Under the pieces are notes generated by a model, which searched no databases, was not told where the DNA came from, and was given only the letters and a program-made list of their open reading frames with translations. Shown piece by piece: positions 8,709 through 18,700 of a stretch of 64,000 nucleotides of DNA. A program made the position numbers and the translations under genes. This DNA is from Variovorax sp. WS11. GTDB taxonomy: Bacteria; Pseudomonadota; Gammaproteobacteria; Burkholderiales; Burkholderiaceae_C. Location of the stretch: positions 310,001 through 374,000 of the forward strand of contig NZ_JAAGOW010000003.1 in the NCBI RefSeq assembly GCF_010499245.1, in the 5' to 3' direction. How positions within the stretch are numbered: the first letter of the stretch is position 1; the number at the start of each line of letters is the position of its first letter.

Positions 8709-9299
8709 TCAGCGTCGCGTCTGCACGCCGATGCCCATGGTCTGGCAGGTGCCCTTCTCGAGGTCGTAGCCGGTGCGCCGGTCGAGGGTCTCGAGCGCGC
8801 GGCCGTACATGTGCAGGTGGCGAATGACCTGCTCGCCCTGGATCTCGACCGAATGGATGTCCTCGGGCATGAGCGCAATCCCGATGCCGGGGGCGACCAC
8901 CACGCAGTCGGTCTCGGCGAGCTTCGCGACGCCCGGCACGCTGCCGTCGTCGAGGCGCTCATACACACGGTTGTGCTCGGTGCCCTCCACCGCGGCAATG
9001 CAGGCCCAGGTGGTGTGGTTGTGCGGCACGATGCGCTTGCCGGGGCGCATCACGTTCAGGTAGAGCGCATAGCTCTGGTCGGGGTCCTCGGCGATCAGGT
9101 AGCGGGCCTGGTGCTCGCCCGCCTCGGGCGCGGGGAAATCGGCCTCGGACCAGAGCTCTCGCCGCGCGGCGAGCGCCAGGAGCGTGTCCAGCACGTCGGC
9201 GAGCTTCTCGCGCGTCGGCTCGCCCGCGCGCGTGGCCTGCTTCATGCGGTCGATCGATGCGGACACTGCTGCGTCTCGTTGGGGGGATGGCTTGCTCAA
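8709..9299 (-). CDS. Cysteine-dioxygenase-family (thiol) dioxygenase
   Basis: 196 residues. The cupin iron-binding triad is visible: PHNHTTW supplies two histidines and EDIHSVEI the third. The block CIAAVEGTEHNRVYER follows, and HLHMYGRAL supplies the conserved tyrosine. As in bacterial 3-mercaptopropionate and related dioxygenases, the position that forms the Cys-Tyr crosslink in eukaryotic cysteine dioxygenase appears to be Gly. The enzyme should use O2 and Fe(II) to turn a thiol into a sulfinate. Candidates are cysteine, 3-mercaptopropionate and mercaptosuccinate (the last two are known dioxygenase substrates in Variovorax paradoxus strains); sequence alone does not choose. It is the first gene of the minus-strand operon, 98 bases from the divergent LysR gene. 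Confidence 0.85.
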   Translation of the reverse strand: MSKPSPQRDAAVSASIDRMKQATRAGEPTREKLADVLDTLLALAARRELWSEADFPAPEAGEHQARYLIAEDPDQSYALYLNVMRPGKRIVPHNHTTWACIAAVEGTEHNRVYERLDDGSVPGVAKLAETDCVVVAPGIGIALMPEDIHSVEIQGEQVIRHLHMYGRALETLDRRTGYDLEKGTCQTMGIGVQTRR

Positions 9300-9346
9300 G
9301 TTGTCTCCTGCGTTGACTTGCCGACTGACACTGTAGGCAGGACGGG

Positions 9347-9360
9347 GATTGCGAACAATC
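9347..9360. promoter_or_regulatory. Candidate LysR operator between divergent thiol dioxygenase and LysR genes
   Basis: GATTGCGAACAATC is a perfect inverted repeat with 5-bp arms (GATTG/CAATC) around CGAA, 38 bp upstream of the LysR ATG. AT-rich sequence ATCAATAAGATTAAT follows at about 9380-9394. Location and symmetry fit an LTTR recognition site controlling both directions. Confidence 0.45.
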
Positions 9361-9397
9361 CAGCGCGGGCAGCAAATCCATCAATAAGATTAATGGA

Positions 9398-10288
9398 ATG
9401 AAAACCCTCGACCTCGAACTGCTGCGATCGCTCGACGCGATCGTCTCGCACGAAAGTTTTGCCGCTGCGGCGGTCCACCTCGACCGCACGCAGTCCGCGG
9501 TGACGCAGCAGATGCAGCGCCTGGAAGAGCAGATCGGCCACCCGCTCTTCGAGAAGCAGGGCCGGCAGAAGAAGCTGACCGAGCATGGGCAGCGCCTGCT
9601 GACCTATGCGCGCCACCTGCTGGCCATCAACGACGAGGCGATGCGCAACTTCCAGCAGGGTCGGCTCGAGGGCGTGCTGCGCATCGGCGCACCGCACGAC
9701 GTCGCCGACACCATGCTGCCGCCCCTGCTGACCGAGGTGGCGCGCAGTTCGCCGCTGCTGCAGCTCGACATCCACGTGGGGCGCAGTCCCTTCCTGATGG
9801 CGTCTCTCAAGCGCGGCGAGATCGACATGACGATCTCCAACCGGGTCGACCCCGAGCTCGAGGGCGTCGTGCTGCGCAGCTCGCCGACCGTGTGGCTGTG
9901 CAGCGCGAGCTACCTGCACGACGAGGCCAAGCCGATCCCGCTGATCGACGCCGACGGGCCGAGCATCTTCCGGCGCCTGGCGCACGAGGCGCTCGACGCC
10001 GCGGGCATCGCCTGGACTTCGCGCTACACCTCGAGCAGCCTGATCGGCATCAAGGCCGCGCTGCGCGCCGGCCTGGGGGTGACGGCGCGCGGCGTGGAGC
10101 AGCTCGACGCGGGCCTGCGCGTGCTGGGCCCGACCGACGGCATGCCGCGGCTGCCCGACCTGGCCTACCACCTGTACGTGCGCAGCCACGTCGTGAACCC
10201 GGTGACGCGGGAAGTGTTCGAGATCCTGAAGAGCCGGATGCGCCTGCTGCGCACCGGCGCGCAGCGCGAGTACCCGCCTGGCGACTGA
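9398..10288 (+). CDS. LysR-family transcriptional regulator
   Basis: 296 residues. The N-terminal winged HTH is clear (LDLELLRSLDAIVSHESFAAAAVHLDRTQSAVTQQMQRLEEQIG), followed by an effector domain from about residue 90 (GVLRIGAPHDVADTML). It is transcribed away from the thiol-dioxygenase operon, the classic arrangement for an LTTR that controls its neighbour and itself. The inducer is presumably the sulfur compound or its breakdown product; this is inference. Confidence 0.92.
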   Translation: MKTLDLELLRSLDAIVSHESFAAAAVHLDRTQSAVTQQMQRLEEQIGHPLFEKQGRQKKLTEHGQRLLTYARHLLAINDEAMRNFQQGRLEGVLRIGAPHDVADTMLPPLLTEVARSSPLLQLDIHVGRSPFLMASLKRGEIDMTISNRVDPELEGVVLRSSPTVWLCSASYLHDEAKPIPLIDADGPSIFRRLAHEALDAAGIAWTSRYTSSSLIGIKAALRAGLGVTARGVEQLDAGLRVLGPTDGMPRLPDLAYHLYVRSHVVNPVTREVFEILKSRMRLLRTGAQREYPPGD

Positions 10289-10454
10289 GCGCGCACACGC
10301 GCTGGATGCATCAGCGCTCCTAATGGTTTGCCGTCGACGGCTAATTGGAGCCGGGGCCGGCGGGCCCTACGATGGCCTCGATGCGCCGCCGGCACTCAAT
10401 TGCGGGGCGCGCAGCTTCTGGCCTGGCCACCGTTCTTGCAAGGGGGATTGCAGC

Positions 10455-11510
10455 ATGGGCATCGTGGGTGATTGGTTGAGATCCAGGGACGGCGCCGCGC
10501 GCACCTCGGGTCGTTTGCGTGTCGGCTCGATGGCCTCCGGTGCCGAGGTGTCGCTGCCCTATGTCGCGCTGCGCGGCGCGCGACCCGGGCGCACGCTCTG
10601 GCTGCACGGGCAGGTGCATGGCGACGAGATCAACGGCATGGTCGCCGCGCTGCGTTTTGCGCACGGGCTGGACCCTGCGCGCATGGCGGGCAACCTGGTC
10701 GTGACGCCGACCGGCAATCCGCAGGCGCTGGATGCGCGGCGCAAGCGCAATCCCTACGACGATCTCGACCTCGACCAGTGCTACCCGGGCAGCGCGTCCG
10801 GCCTGATCAGCGAGCGCGTCGCGCACGCGCTGTTCGCCGAGGTGCAGGGCGTCGCCGACGTGCTGGTCAACCTGCACACGATGAATCCGCTCTTCGACGC
10901 GCCGCCCTACACGGTCTACAAGGTGCACCCCGAGAGCCCCATCACCGAGGAGCAGGTGCTGGCCGCCATCGCGCCTTTCTTCCCGGCGCTGGCTTGTCGC
11001 ATGGACGTGGGCGGCAAGGGCGAGCTGCCCGGCCACATCGCGGGCGCGCTCGACTACCAATGCCTCGCCGCCGGCATCTGCGCATTCATGCTGGAACTCG
11101 GGGCCGGCAGCCGCCTGCAACCCGCGAACGTGGCGCTGGCCGAGCAGGGCTTTCTCGGGCTGGCCCAGCGCATGGGCATCGTGGACGGCGCGCCCGCCGG
11201 CGCGGCCGCACGGCTTCGCACGGTCAGCCGCCGCGGCTGGGTCACGGCCGACGAGGGCGGGCTCTTCGTGCCGCGCTTCAAGGCCGGCGATCAGGTGCCG
11301 GCGGGCGAGTCGATCGGCGATCTGCTCGGCCTCGACGGCAGCGTCGCGCCGGTCGCGCCGCTGGCGCGCGACGGCGTGCTGATCGGCTTGCGCAGCGACC
11401 CGGTGGTCCACACCGGCGAGCGCCTCGCCTTCGTGGCCTGGGAGTGGGAGGAACGTCCTGCGCCCGCGGCCGGCCTCGTTACTGCCGGCCTCGTCGCTGC
11501 CGCCCGCTGA
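10455..11510 (+). CDS. Succinylglutamate desuccinylase/aspartoacylase-family (M14-like) hydrolase
   Basis: 351 residues from ATG 10455; an upstream extension to 10323 has no RBS and was not used. The zinc site is visible as HGQVHGDEINGM (H-x-x-E) and VNLHTMN, with the catalytic glutamate in FMLELGAG. A C-terminal barrel-like segment (GGLFVPRFKAGDQVPAGESIGD) resembles the beta domain of AstE/AspA relatives. Family members remove acyl groups from N-acyl amino acids or cut small amides. It is followed 101 bases later by a Bug receptor gene, so uptake and deacylation of the same carboxylate is a reasonable guess. Confidence 0.85.
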   Translation: MGIVGDWLRSRDGAARTSGRLRVGSMASGAEVSLPYVALRGARPGRTLWLHGQVHGDEINGMVAALRFAHGLDPARMAGNLVVTPTGNPQALDARRKRNPYDDLDLDQCYPGSASGLISERVAHALFAEVQGVADVLVNLHTMNPLFDAPPYTVYKVHPESPITEEQVLAAIAPFFPALACRMDVGGKGELPGHIAGALDYQCLAAGICAFMLELGAGSRLQPANVALAEQGFLGLAQRMGIVDGAPAGAAARLRTVSRRGWVTADEGGLFVPRFKAGDQVPAGESIGDLLGLDGSVAPVAPLARDGVLIGLRSDPVVHTGERLAFVAWEWEERPAPAAGLVTAGLVAAAR

Positions 11511-11611
11511 CGCACGCCACGCATCGCGTCGCTGCGGCCGCCGAGCCCCGTGCCCTGAATTCGTCTGCCATCGTCCACCCCGCCGCCGCGCGCGGCACAC
11601 CGGAGTCCGTC

Positions 11612-12610
11612 ATGTCCGTTCCTTCGCCTTCCCACCCCCGCCGGCGCCTGCTGCGTCTCGGCGCCAGCCTGGCGCTGGCCGTGGCCGCACTGCCGGCCGC
11701 GCAGGCCGCCGATTGGCCGTCTGCCGACAAGCCGGTGCGGATCGTCGTCGGCTTTCCGCCAGGCGGTGGCGCCGACGTGTTGGCACGCGTCATCTCGACG
11801 GGCCTGGCGGCGGAGATCGGCGGCAACGTGATCGTCGAGAACCGGCCGGGCGCCGGCGGGCTGCTCGCGACCGAGGCGGTGGCCCGCGCGCCCGCAGACG
11901 GCTACACGCTGTACATCGCGACGCCCGGCTCGTTCACGATCTGGCCGTCGCTGCGCAAGCTGAAGTACGACGCCAGCAAGGATTTCGCGGCCGTGAGCCT
12001 GCTGGTCACCATGCCCAACCTGCTGGTGACGGGCGCGGCGACACCGTACGACAGCGTGGCCGGCCTGATCGCCGCCGCCCGGGCGCCGGGCGCCCGGCTG
12101 AACTACGCCTCGGGCGGCGTCGGCACGATCGGGCAGATCGCGGCCGAGCAGTTCAACGTGCTGGCCGGGCTGAATCTGTCGCACGTGCCGTACAAGGGCA
12201 CGGCCCCGGCGCTCACCGACGTGATGGGCGGCATGGTGCCCATCACCTTCTCCGATCCCTCGGCGAAGTCGCAGATCGACGGCGGCAAGCTGAAGCTGCT
12301 CGCCGTGACCACCGCCAAGCGTTCGCGCCTTTTCCCCGACACGCCGACGATGGCGGAGTCCGGCGTTGCCGGCTACGACGTCATGAACTGGTACGGCCTG
12401 GTGGCGCCCGCGGGCACGCCGCCCGCGGTGGTCTCGAAACTCAACGCGGGGCTGGTCAAGGTCATGGCGCAGGCCGACGTGCGCCAGCGCCTGGAAGCAG
12501 CGGGCATGGAGGCGACCTCGAGTTCTCCGCGGCAGTTCGGCGAGCTGATGAGCCGTGAGCGCAGCAAGTGGGCTGCGCTGATCGCCAAGGCCGGCATCCA
12601 GGCGGATTGA
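11612..12610 (+). CDS. Bug-family tripartite tricarboxylate transporter receptor
   Basis: 332 residues. The signal peptide has a twin-Arg-like n-region (HPRRRLLRLGAS) and ends near AAQAAD. The mature domain carries PVRIVVGFPPGGGADV, VENRPGAGGLLATEAV, DGYTLYIATPGS, LSHVPYKGTAPALTDVMGG and WYGLVAPAGTPP, all hallmarks of Bug receptors. It lies downstream of the M14-like deacylase in the same direction and probably shares its transcript. No TctAB genes are in the window. Confidence 0.93.
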   Translation: MSVPSPSHPRRRLLRLGASLALAVAALPAAQAADWPSADKPVRIVVGFPPGGGADVLARVISTGLAAEIGGNVIVENRPGAGGLLATEAVARAPADGYTLYIATPGSFTIWPSLRKLKYDASKDFAAVSLLVTMPNLLVTGAATPYDSVAGLIAAARAPGARLNYASGGVGTIGQIAAEQFNVLAGLNLSHVPYKGTAPALTDVMGGMVPITFSDPSAKSQIDGGKLKLLAVTTAKRSRLFPDTPTMAESGVAGYDVMNWYGLVAPAGTPPAVVSKLNAGLVKVMAQADVRQRLEAAGMEATSSSPRQFGELMSRERSKWAALIAKAGIQAD

Positions 12611-12653
12611 GCGGCGGGGCGCCGGCCCTGTCCACCGGGGTCGTGTTGCATCG

Positions 12654-12679
12654 GCGCACTACGAGTTTTCGTGGTGCGC
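12654..12679 (+). terminator. Strong hairpin after the Bug gene, possible terminator
   Basis: GCGCACTACGA (12654-12664) and TCGTGGTGCGC (12669-12679) pair over 11 bp with one G-T wobble around a GTTT loop. It begins 44 bases after the Bug stop codon. No T-tract follows, so intrinsic termination is uncertain; it may instead be a 3'-end stabilising hairpin. Confidence 0.4.
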
Positions 12680-12755
12680 GGCCATGTGCGTGTCATGCAG
12701 GCCGGGCTACCCTCGGGAGTGCATCGCCCCCGAGAAAAGCACCCCAGGAGACTTC

Positions 12756-15700
12756 ATGGTCGCACCCGCATCTTCTTCCGGTTCCACCCAGGCGGCCATC
12801 GACCATGCGGCCGCGCTGCGGGCCGCCGAGGAAGCCCGGCGCCGGGCGGAAGAGGCGGCGCGGCGTGCGGCCGAAGAGGCCAGGCGCGTAGCCGAGGAGG
12901 CACGGCGGCAGGCCGAGGAGGCGCGCAAGAAGGCCGATGCGCTCGATGCGCTGAAGAAGGAGGCCATCGCCAACCTGCGCGAGAAGGAAGCGAAGGTTGC
13001 GGAGTCCAAGCTGGACGACGTGCGGCAGCGCCGCCCGGCCAACGATCCTTCGCAGGAGACGCGGGCCGCGCAGACCGAGGTCGATGCGGCGAAGAAGACG
13101 GTGGCCCTCTACGAACCGCCGCCGAAAGGGCAGGACAAGCCGGCCCTGCCCAGCGCCGGCACCCAGGCCCTGCTCGACAAGGCGCAGAAGGCTGCCAAGC
13201 CGGTCTTCGACGCCCAGGCGCGCGGCGGCGACGGCACCGCGGCGCAGAAGGCCACGCTCAATGCCGCGGTCGACGACTGGCTGGCAGCCGTGCAGCAGGA
13301 CATGCGCAACGCCGCCGTCCAGGCCCGGGCCGAGGGCAAGGACCCAGGCGCCGCCATCGACCAGCAGGCCGCAACGATCAAGCAGGCCGTCGATGCGGGC
13401 GGCGTGTTCGACCCCACGTCGATGGGCGCCTACGTCGAGAAGGCGCAAAGCGGCGTCAAGGCCGAGACCCCTGCCATCCGGCAACTGCGCAGCGAGCAAT
13501 ACCAGGTCAACCAGTCCGGCGAGAAACAGGTCGCCGATGCGCGCACCGAGGCCGGCGATGCCGAGGCCGCGGCCGTCAAGGCCGAGAAGTACGCCGCCAG
13601 CTTCGGCGACGGGCCGGGCGGCAACGACACCCTCATCACGGCCAAGCAGAACGCGAAGGACGAGGCGGCCCGGTTGCGCGGCGTCGCGAACCGCGCGAAT
13701 GCCAAGCTGAACGGCCTGGTCAAGGCCTACGGCACCAGCGACCCGTCCGACCCGCAGAACCCCAAGACCAATGTGGTGGGCGCGGTCAACGCCGACTACG
13801 AAGCGCGCGTGGCCGACCTGGAGGTGCAGGACCTCAGCGACAAGTACCAGCAGGCGGTGGCGGGCGGAGACCCCAAGAAGATCGCGCAGGCCGATGCCGC
13901 GCTGCGCGACGCCCAGGACGCGCAGCGCTATGCCCACGCGCTCGCCGACGACGAGACGGCCCAGCTGGACCAGATCGATGCCGGCATCGAATACACCGAC
14001 GCCGAGGCCGCGTGGAAGGCCGAGTCGCTGCAGCAGCCCGGCACCTACACGGTCACCGAGCGCGACGGCGACAAGACGAGCACGAAGACCGAGAAGGCCG
14101 AGGGCTACGACCCGGCCTTCTGGGCCAAGCCCGGCAGCGAGGAGGGCAAGAAGGTCCAGGCCATCGACGGCAAGTACTACTACGTGGATGGCGACAAGAA
14201 GACCGAACTGAACCCGACCACCGCGCGCCTCTGGGCCGCGCACGACAAGCAGGAGGCCGCGAAGACGCGTGGCGGCGAGACGGGCAAGACGCTGACGCAG
14301 GTGAAGGAAGACCTGGTCGGCGGCGCCGACGGCAGCGGTCCCCAGCTCGACGAGGGCCGCTACCTCGACGACGCCGATGGAATCCAGCAGCGCCTGGCCG
14401 ATGCCAACCGCGACGTCACGGCGGCCTACGCCGGGCTCGGCAGCCAGCGGCCGCCCGGCTTCATCGGCCCGGTGGTCGCCTCCACCACGCCGAAGCAGCT
14501 GGGCGAGGCGCTGGAGCGGCAGCGCACCGCGCAAGCCGAGGCCGATGCCCTCGAGGCGATGCAGGACCTGCGCGGGGCCGAGCGCGACCAGGCTGCGGGC
14601 AAGCCGGTGGACGCCGGCAAGCTGCAGGGCTTGCGCGACACCGCGCGCGAGGCGCAGCGCAAGCACGAGGAGGCGCAGCCCAAGCTCTCGCCCCAGGACG
14701 AGAAGAAAATGCGCGACACGCTGCTGCCGCAGGCGCGCACCGACGCGAAGACCAAGAGCGACACCGTCGACAAGCTCACCGCCCCCGGCAGCACCGCCTC
14801 CGAGGCGCAGCGCAACAAGGCGCTGGACGAGCTCGATGCAGCCAAGCTCACGGTGCGCGACTACGAGACCAAGCTCGAGCTGATCGACGCCGAGCGCGAC
14901 TGGTACGCGGCGCAGTACCAGTATGGCCAGGCCGACTTCGCCAAGCCGCAGCTGTCGATGTTCATGAAGAACGGCGAGTCGGTCACGGACGACGTCTACC
15001 CCGAGAACTACGACCCGACCTGGAACCTCAAGCCCGGCGCCGACGGCAAGGTCAGCGCCGAGGGCCTACCGCGCAGGCTCTCGCCTGATGACATCGAAGT
15101 GCGCCACGATCCATGCGGCGGCGGCTATACGGTGATCGTCAAGAAGGACTCCGAGGTCATCGGCTGGCAGAAGTCCGAGCGCTACGGCGACATACGCCAC
15201 TTCACGGTGCGCGAGGGCGAGTACAAGATGAACCCGGCCACGGCGCGGCTGTGGGACACGTCCGAGTTCGGCAACGGCCGGCTCGCGCAGGCGCGCAGCG
15301 AGCGCGCCGGTGTCGAGAAGCAGCTCACCGACGCCGCGGCCGAGGCGCCGCCGCCCCCCGAGGCCCAGCCGCTGCTCGGGCCCGACGGCAAGCCGGTGCC
15401 CACGCTGCGCCTGGGAGAGGACCTCGGGCCGCGCAAGAAGCAGGCGGACCAGAACGTCGTCGATGCCACCACGGCGCGCGACCAGGCCCAGACCGCCTAC
15501 GACGCCGGCACCGGCGATCGCAGCGCGCTCAAGAACGCGCTCGACGACGCCAATTCACGCCTCGCCATCGCGCAGAACGAGCAGGCCGCGGTGGATGCGG
15601 TGCTGCTGTGGCAGGAGGCCCACCGCACCCGTCAGTTGTACGAGGCCAACGAGCGCGCCGGCCGCGCGCAGACGATGTGCTACGCCAAGCCGCCGGCCGA

Positions 15701-18700
15701 GATGGAGAGCGACGCGCGCGCCAACGCCGTTGCGGCGCGCGGCAAGTGGCTGGATTCGCACAACAAGTTCTATACCGACACGGCCCAGCGCGACCTGGGC
15801 GCCGCACAGTCCGCGCACGACAAGTGGAAGAGCGCCCATCCGGGCCTGGCCGAAACCGGCAGCGCCACCTGGCAGGACCTGCAGGCGGCGCAGGCCAAGG
15901 TCGACACCGCCAAGCGCTACCAGGTGGCCGGCGCCACCGAGAGCGCGAGCGCGCGCGAGCAGAACTTCATCGCGCAGAACCTGCGGCCCGACCAGCACGA
16001 GAACGGCGCCGAGCTCTACAAGCTCTTCATGCGCGACCCGACGCTGATGGCGCAGCCCCTCATCAACAGCCACTACGTGCAGTACGGCGGGCAGTACACG
16101 CAGATGCAGGGCCGCACGCAGCTGGAGAACGCGGTCGCGACCGCGCTGGGCTGGAAGCCCGACGTCGGGCTGGACCCTTCGACGCCGGCCAACAGCGAGC
16201 GCCTGCAGCAGACGCAGAGCCTCTTCACCCAGCTCTCGAAGGAGCAGCAGGGGGTGCTGGACCGCACGGTCGGCAAGATCGTCGAGGAGGGCGGCGACAA
16301 GGCGCGCGTGATGGTGCTGCCGGTGGTCTACGGGCTGGAGGGCGAGCAGGGCGGCATCGTCAAGACGGCGGTGTTCAAGGTCGAGACGAAGCCGGGCGAG
16401 TCGAAGCTGGTGGACGAGCAGGGCTGGGTCTACGACGACCTCGACGACTACCGCGCCAACAACAGCCTGCCGGTGGAAGGCGTGAACCTGGTCACGCCGG
16501 AGGACGGCAACTTCACGCTCGACGCCAACGGCAACGTCAAGCTCTTCGCCGGCGATGCGCGCACCGAAACCGGCTGGGAGAGCTTCAGGCGCAAGTCGCA
16601 CCTCGACGTGGTGGCCGGCGCGGTCGGCGTGGTGGCGGGCGTGGTGCTGACGGTGGGCTCCTTCGGCACGCTGTCCGCGCCGGGCGTGATGCTGATCGCG
16701 GGCTCGGCCGCGGTGCTGGCGGCGGGCTACGGCGTTGCGACCTCGGCCGAGAGCCTGTACCGGCAGGGCAGCCATGGGCAGGACATCAATCCCTTCACCA
16801 GCACGCAGGCGCGGCTGGACTGGCTCAACCTCGGGCTGTCGGCGGTCAGCGTGCCGGTGGTGGGCGCGTCCACCCGCGCCACCATCCAGGCCATGCGCGC
16901 CGGCAATGCACTCAAGGCCGCGGCGGCGGCGCGCGGCGCCGGCGACGTGGTGGCGGCCGACAAGCACCTGGCGGACTTCGCGCGCTATTCGCAGAGCGCG
17001 CAGGGCTGGGGCCGCCCGGCCGCCGCGGCCGCCAAGCCGCTGGGCGTGGGCAGTGTCTACGCCTTCGAGGAAGGCGCGCGCTACATGGTCGACAACTGGG
17101 AGCACATGACGCCCGGCGAGCGCCAGAAGCAGCTGGGCATGCTGGGCCTCAACGCGGCCGGCTTTGCCTCGCCGGTGTTCGCGCGCGGCTATGTGCGGGT
17201 GCACAACGCGGTCAAGCCGCAGACGGTCGCGGCGCAGCCCGAGACGGTTGCGGCGGGCAGCACCGCGGCGACGGGAAGCCGTGTGACGGATGGGGCGGAG
17301 GTGATTCCGCTGGCCAGCCGGCGGCCGGCCGTGGCGGCCGACGATCCGCAGGCGCCCATCGCGGCGCAGGATCCCTTGCAGCCCTTCCGCGAATCGCCAG
17401 CGGCGCGCAGCGAGGGCACGGTGCAGACGCCCGACAACGTCGTCCCCCTGCATCCCGAAGGGCCGCCGCCGGTGGTGGTCGCCGAGTCGCCCGATGCGGC
17501 GCTGGCGCCGGTGATCCCGCTGGTGCTGCGCCGGCCCGCGGGCGATGGGCCCGACCCCGGTCCCGGCGCGGTGCCGGCCTCCGCGCGCCGGCCGCAGGAA
17601 CAGCAGCTGCCCCTGGCCGCGGGCGGCGAGGAGCAAGCCGCCAATGCGCCGTACACGCGCTCGCCGCACCGGCTGGCGACGGTGCGGCAGCTGAGCCCGC
17701 AGGCCTCGGCCAACCCCGGCGGGCAGGGCACGCACGGGCAGGGCGGATCGGGGCAGCCGGCCGGATCGGTCCCGCCCGTCAGCGCGCACGCGAGCGGCGT
17801 GCCGCAGGCCTCGTCGCCGCCGCCATCTTCCTCGGGTTCCGGTTCGGGCCCCGGCGGTCCCGCAGGGCCTTCGACGCCCGCCGCGCCGACGCCGCCCGGC
17901 GGCTTCCGCGGCTGGGTGGCCCGCATCACCGGGCCGACCAAGGCGCTGGTTGCCTTCGGCGTCACGCAGGGCGGCGCCATCACCGCCAAGCTCTTCGGCG
18001 CCGGCGGCTTCTACGACAACGTGACCGGCGGCCCCTGGGCCACCTGGGTCAACCAGACCCGCGGCCTGGGCACGCGCGGCGCCTATTACACGGGCAAGCG
18101 CGGGCTGGAGAACGCGCTGGAGTTCGCCCGCAAGGGCGATGCCGCATCGGCCGTGCGGCAAGTCGAGCTGGTGGCCAAGCGCGCTCCGCTGCGCGGCCTC
18201 TCGCCCGAGGAGATCGCGAGCAAGAAGCAGAAGGCCGTCGACCAGCTCGGCGAGTTCGGCGAGGCCGTGGCGCGCTACCAGAAGGGGCTGGAAGACGCGG
18301 GCGTGCCGCAGGACGTCGCCGAGGCTTTTCCGGTGCGCCTGGCCTCCGAGGCGGAGATCAAGACCGGCGCCGATCAGCAGCTGCCGGAGATGGCGCCGGG
18401 CACCTTGATCGATGCGCTCGGCAAGAGCACTTTGCTGGGCCGCGCGCTGCACGATCCGAGCGCCTCGCCAGCGGCGCTGGCCCTTGCCGTCGATGCCTAC
18501 AACGCCGGCGATGCGCAGACCGTCGCCGCCTTCAACCGCCTGCGCCCCGAGACGCGCGACCGCGTGCTCGCCGCGCGCGAGGCCGAGCTGGGCTACGGCC
18601 GGGCGCGCGAGATGGTCAACGAGAAGGGCAACCTGATCGACATGAAGGACGTGCAGGGCGCATTGGGCAGCACCATGCACATGGGCTCCAAGGTGGGCAT

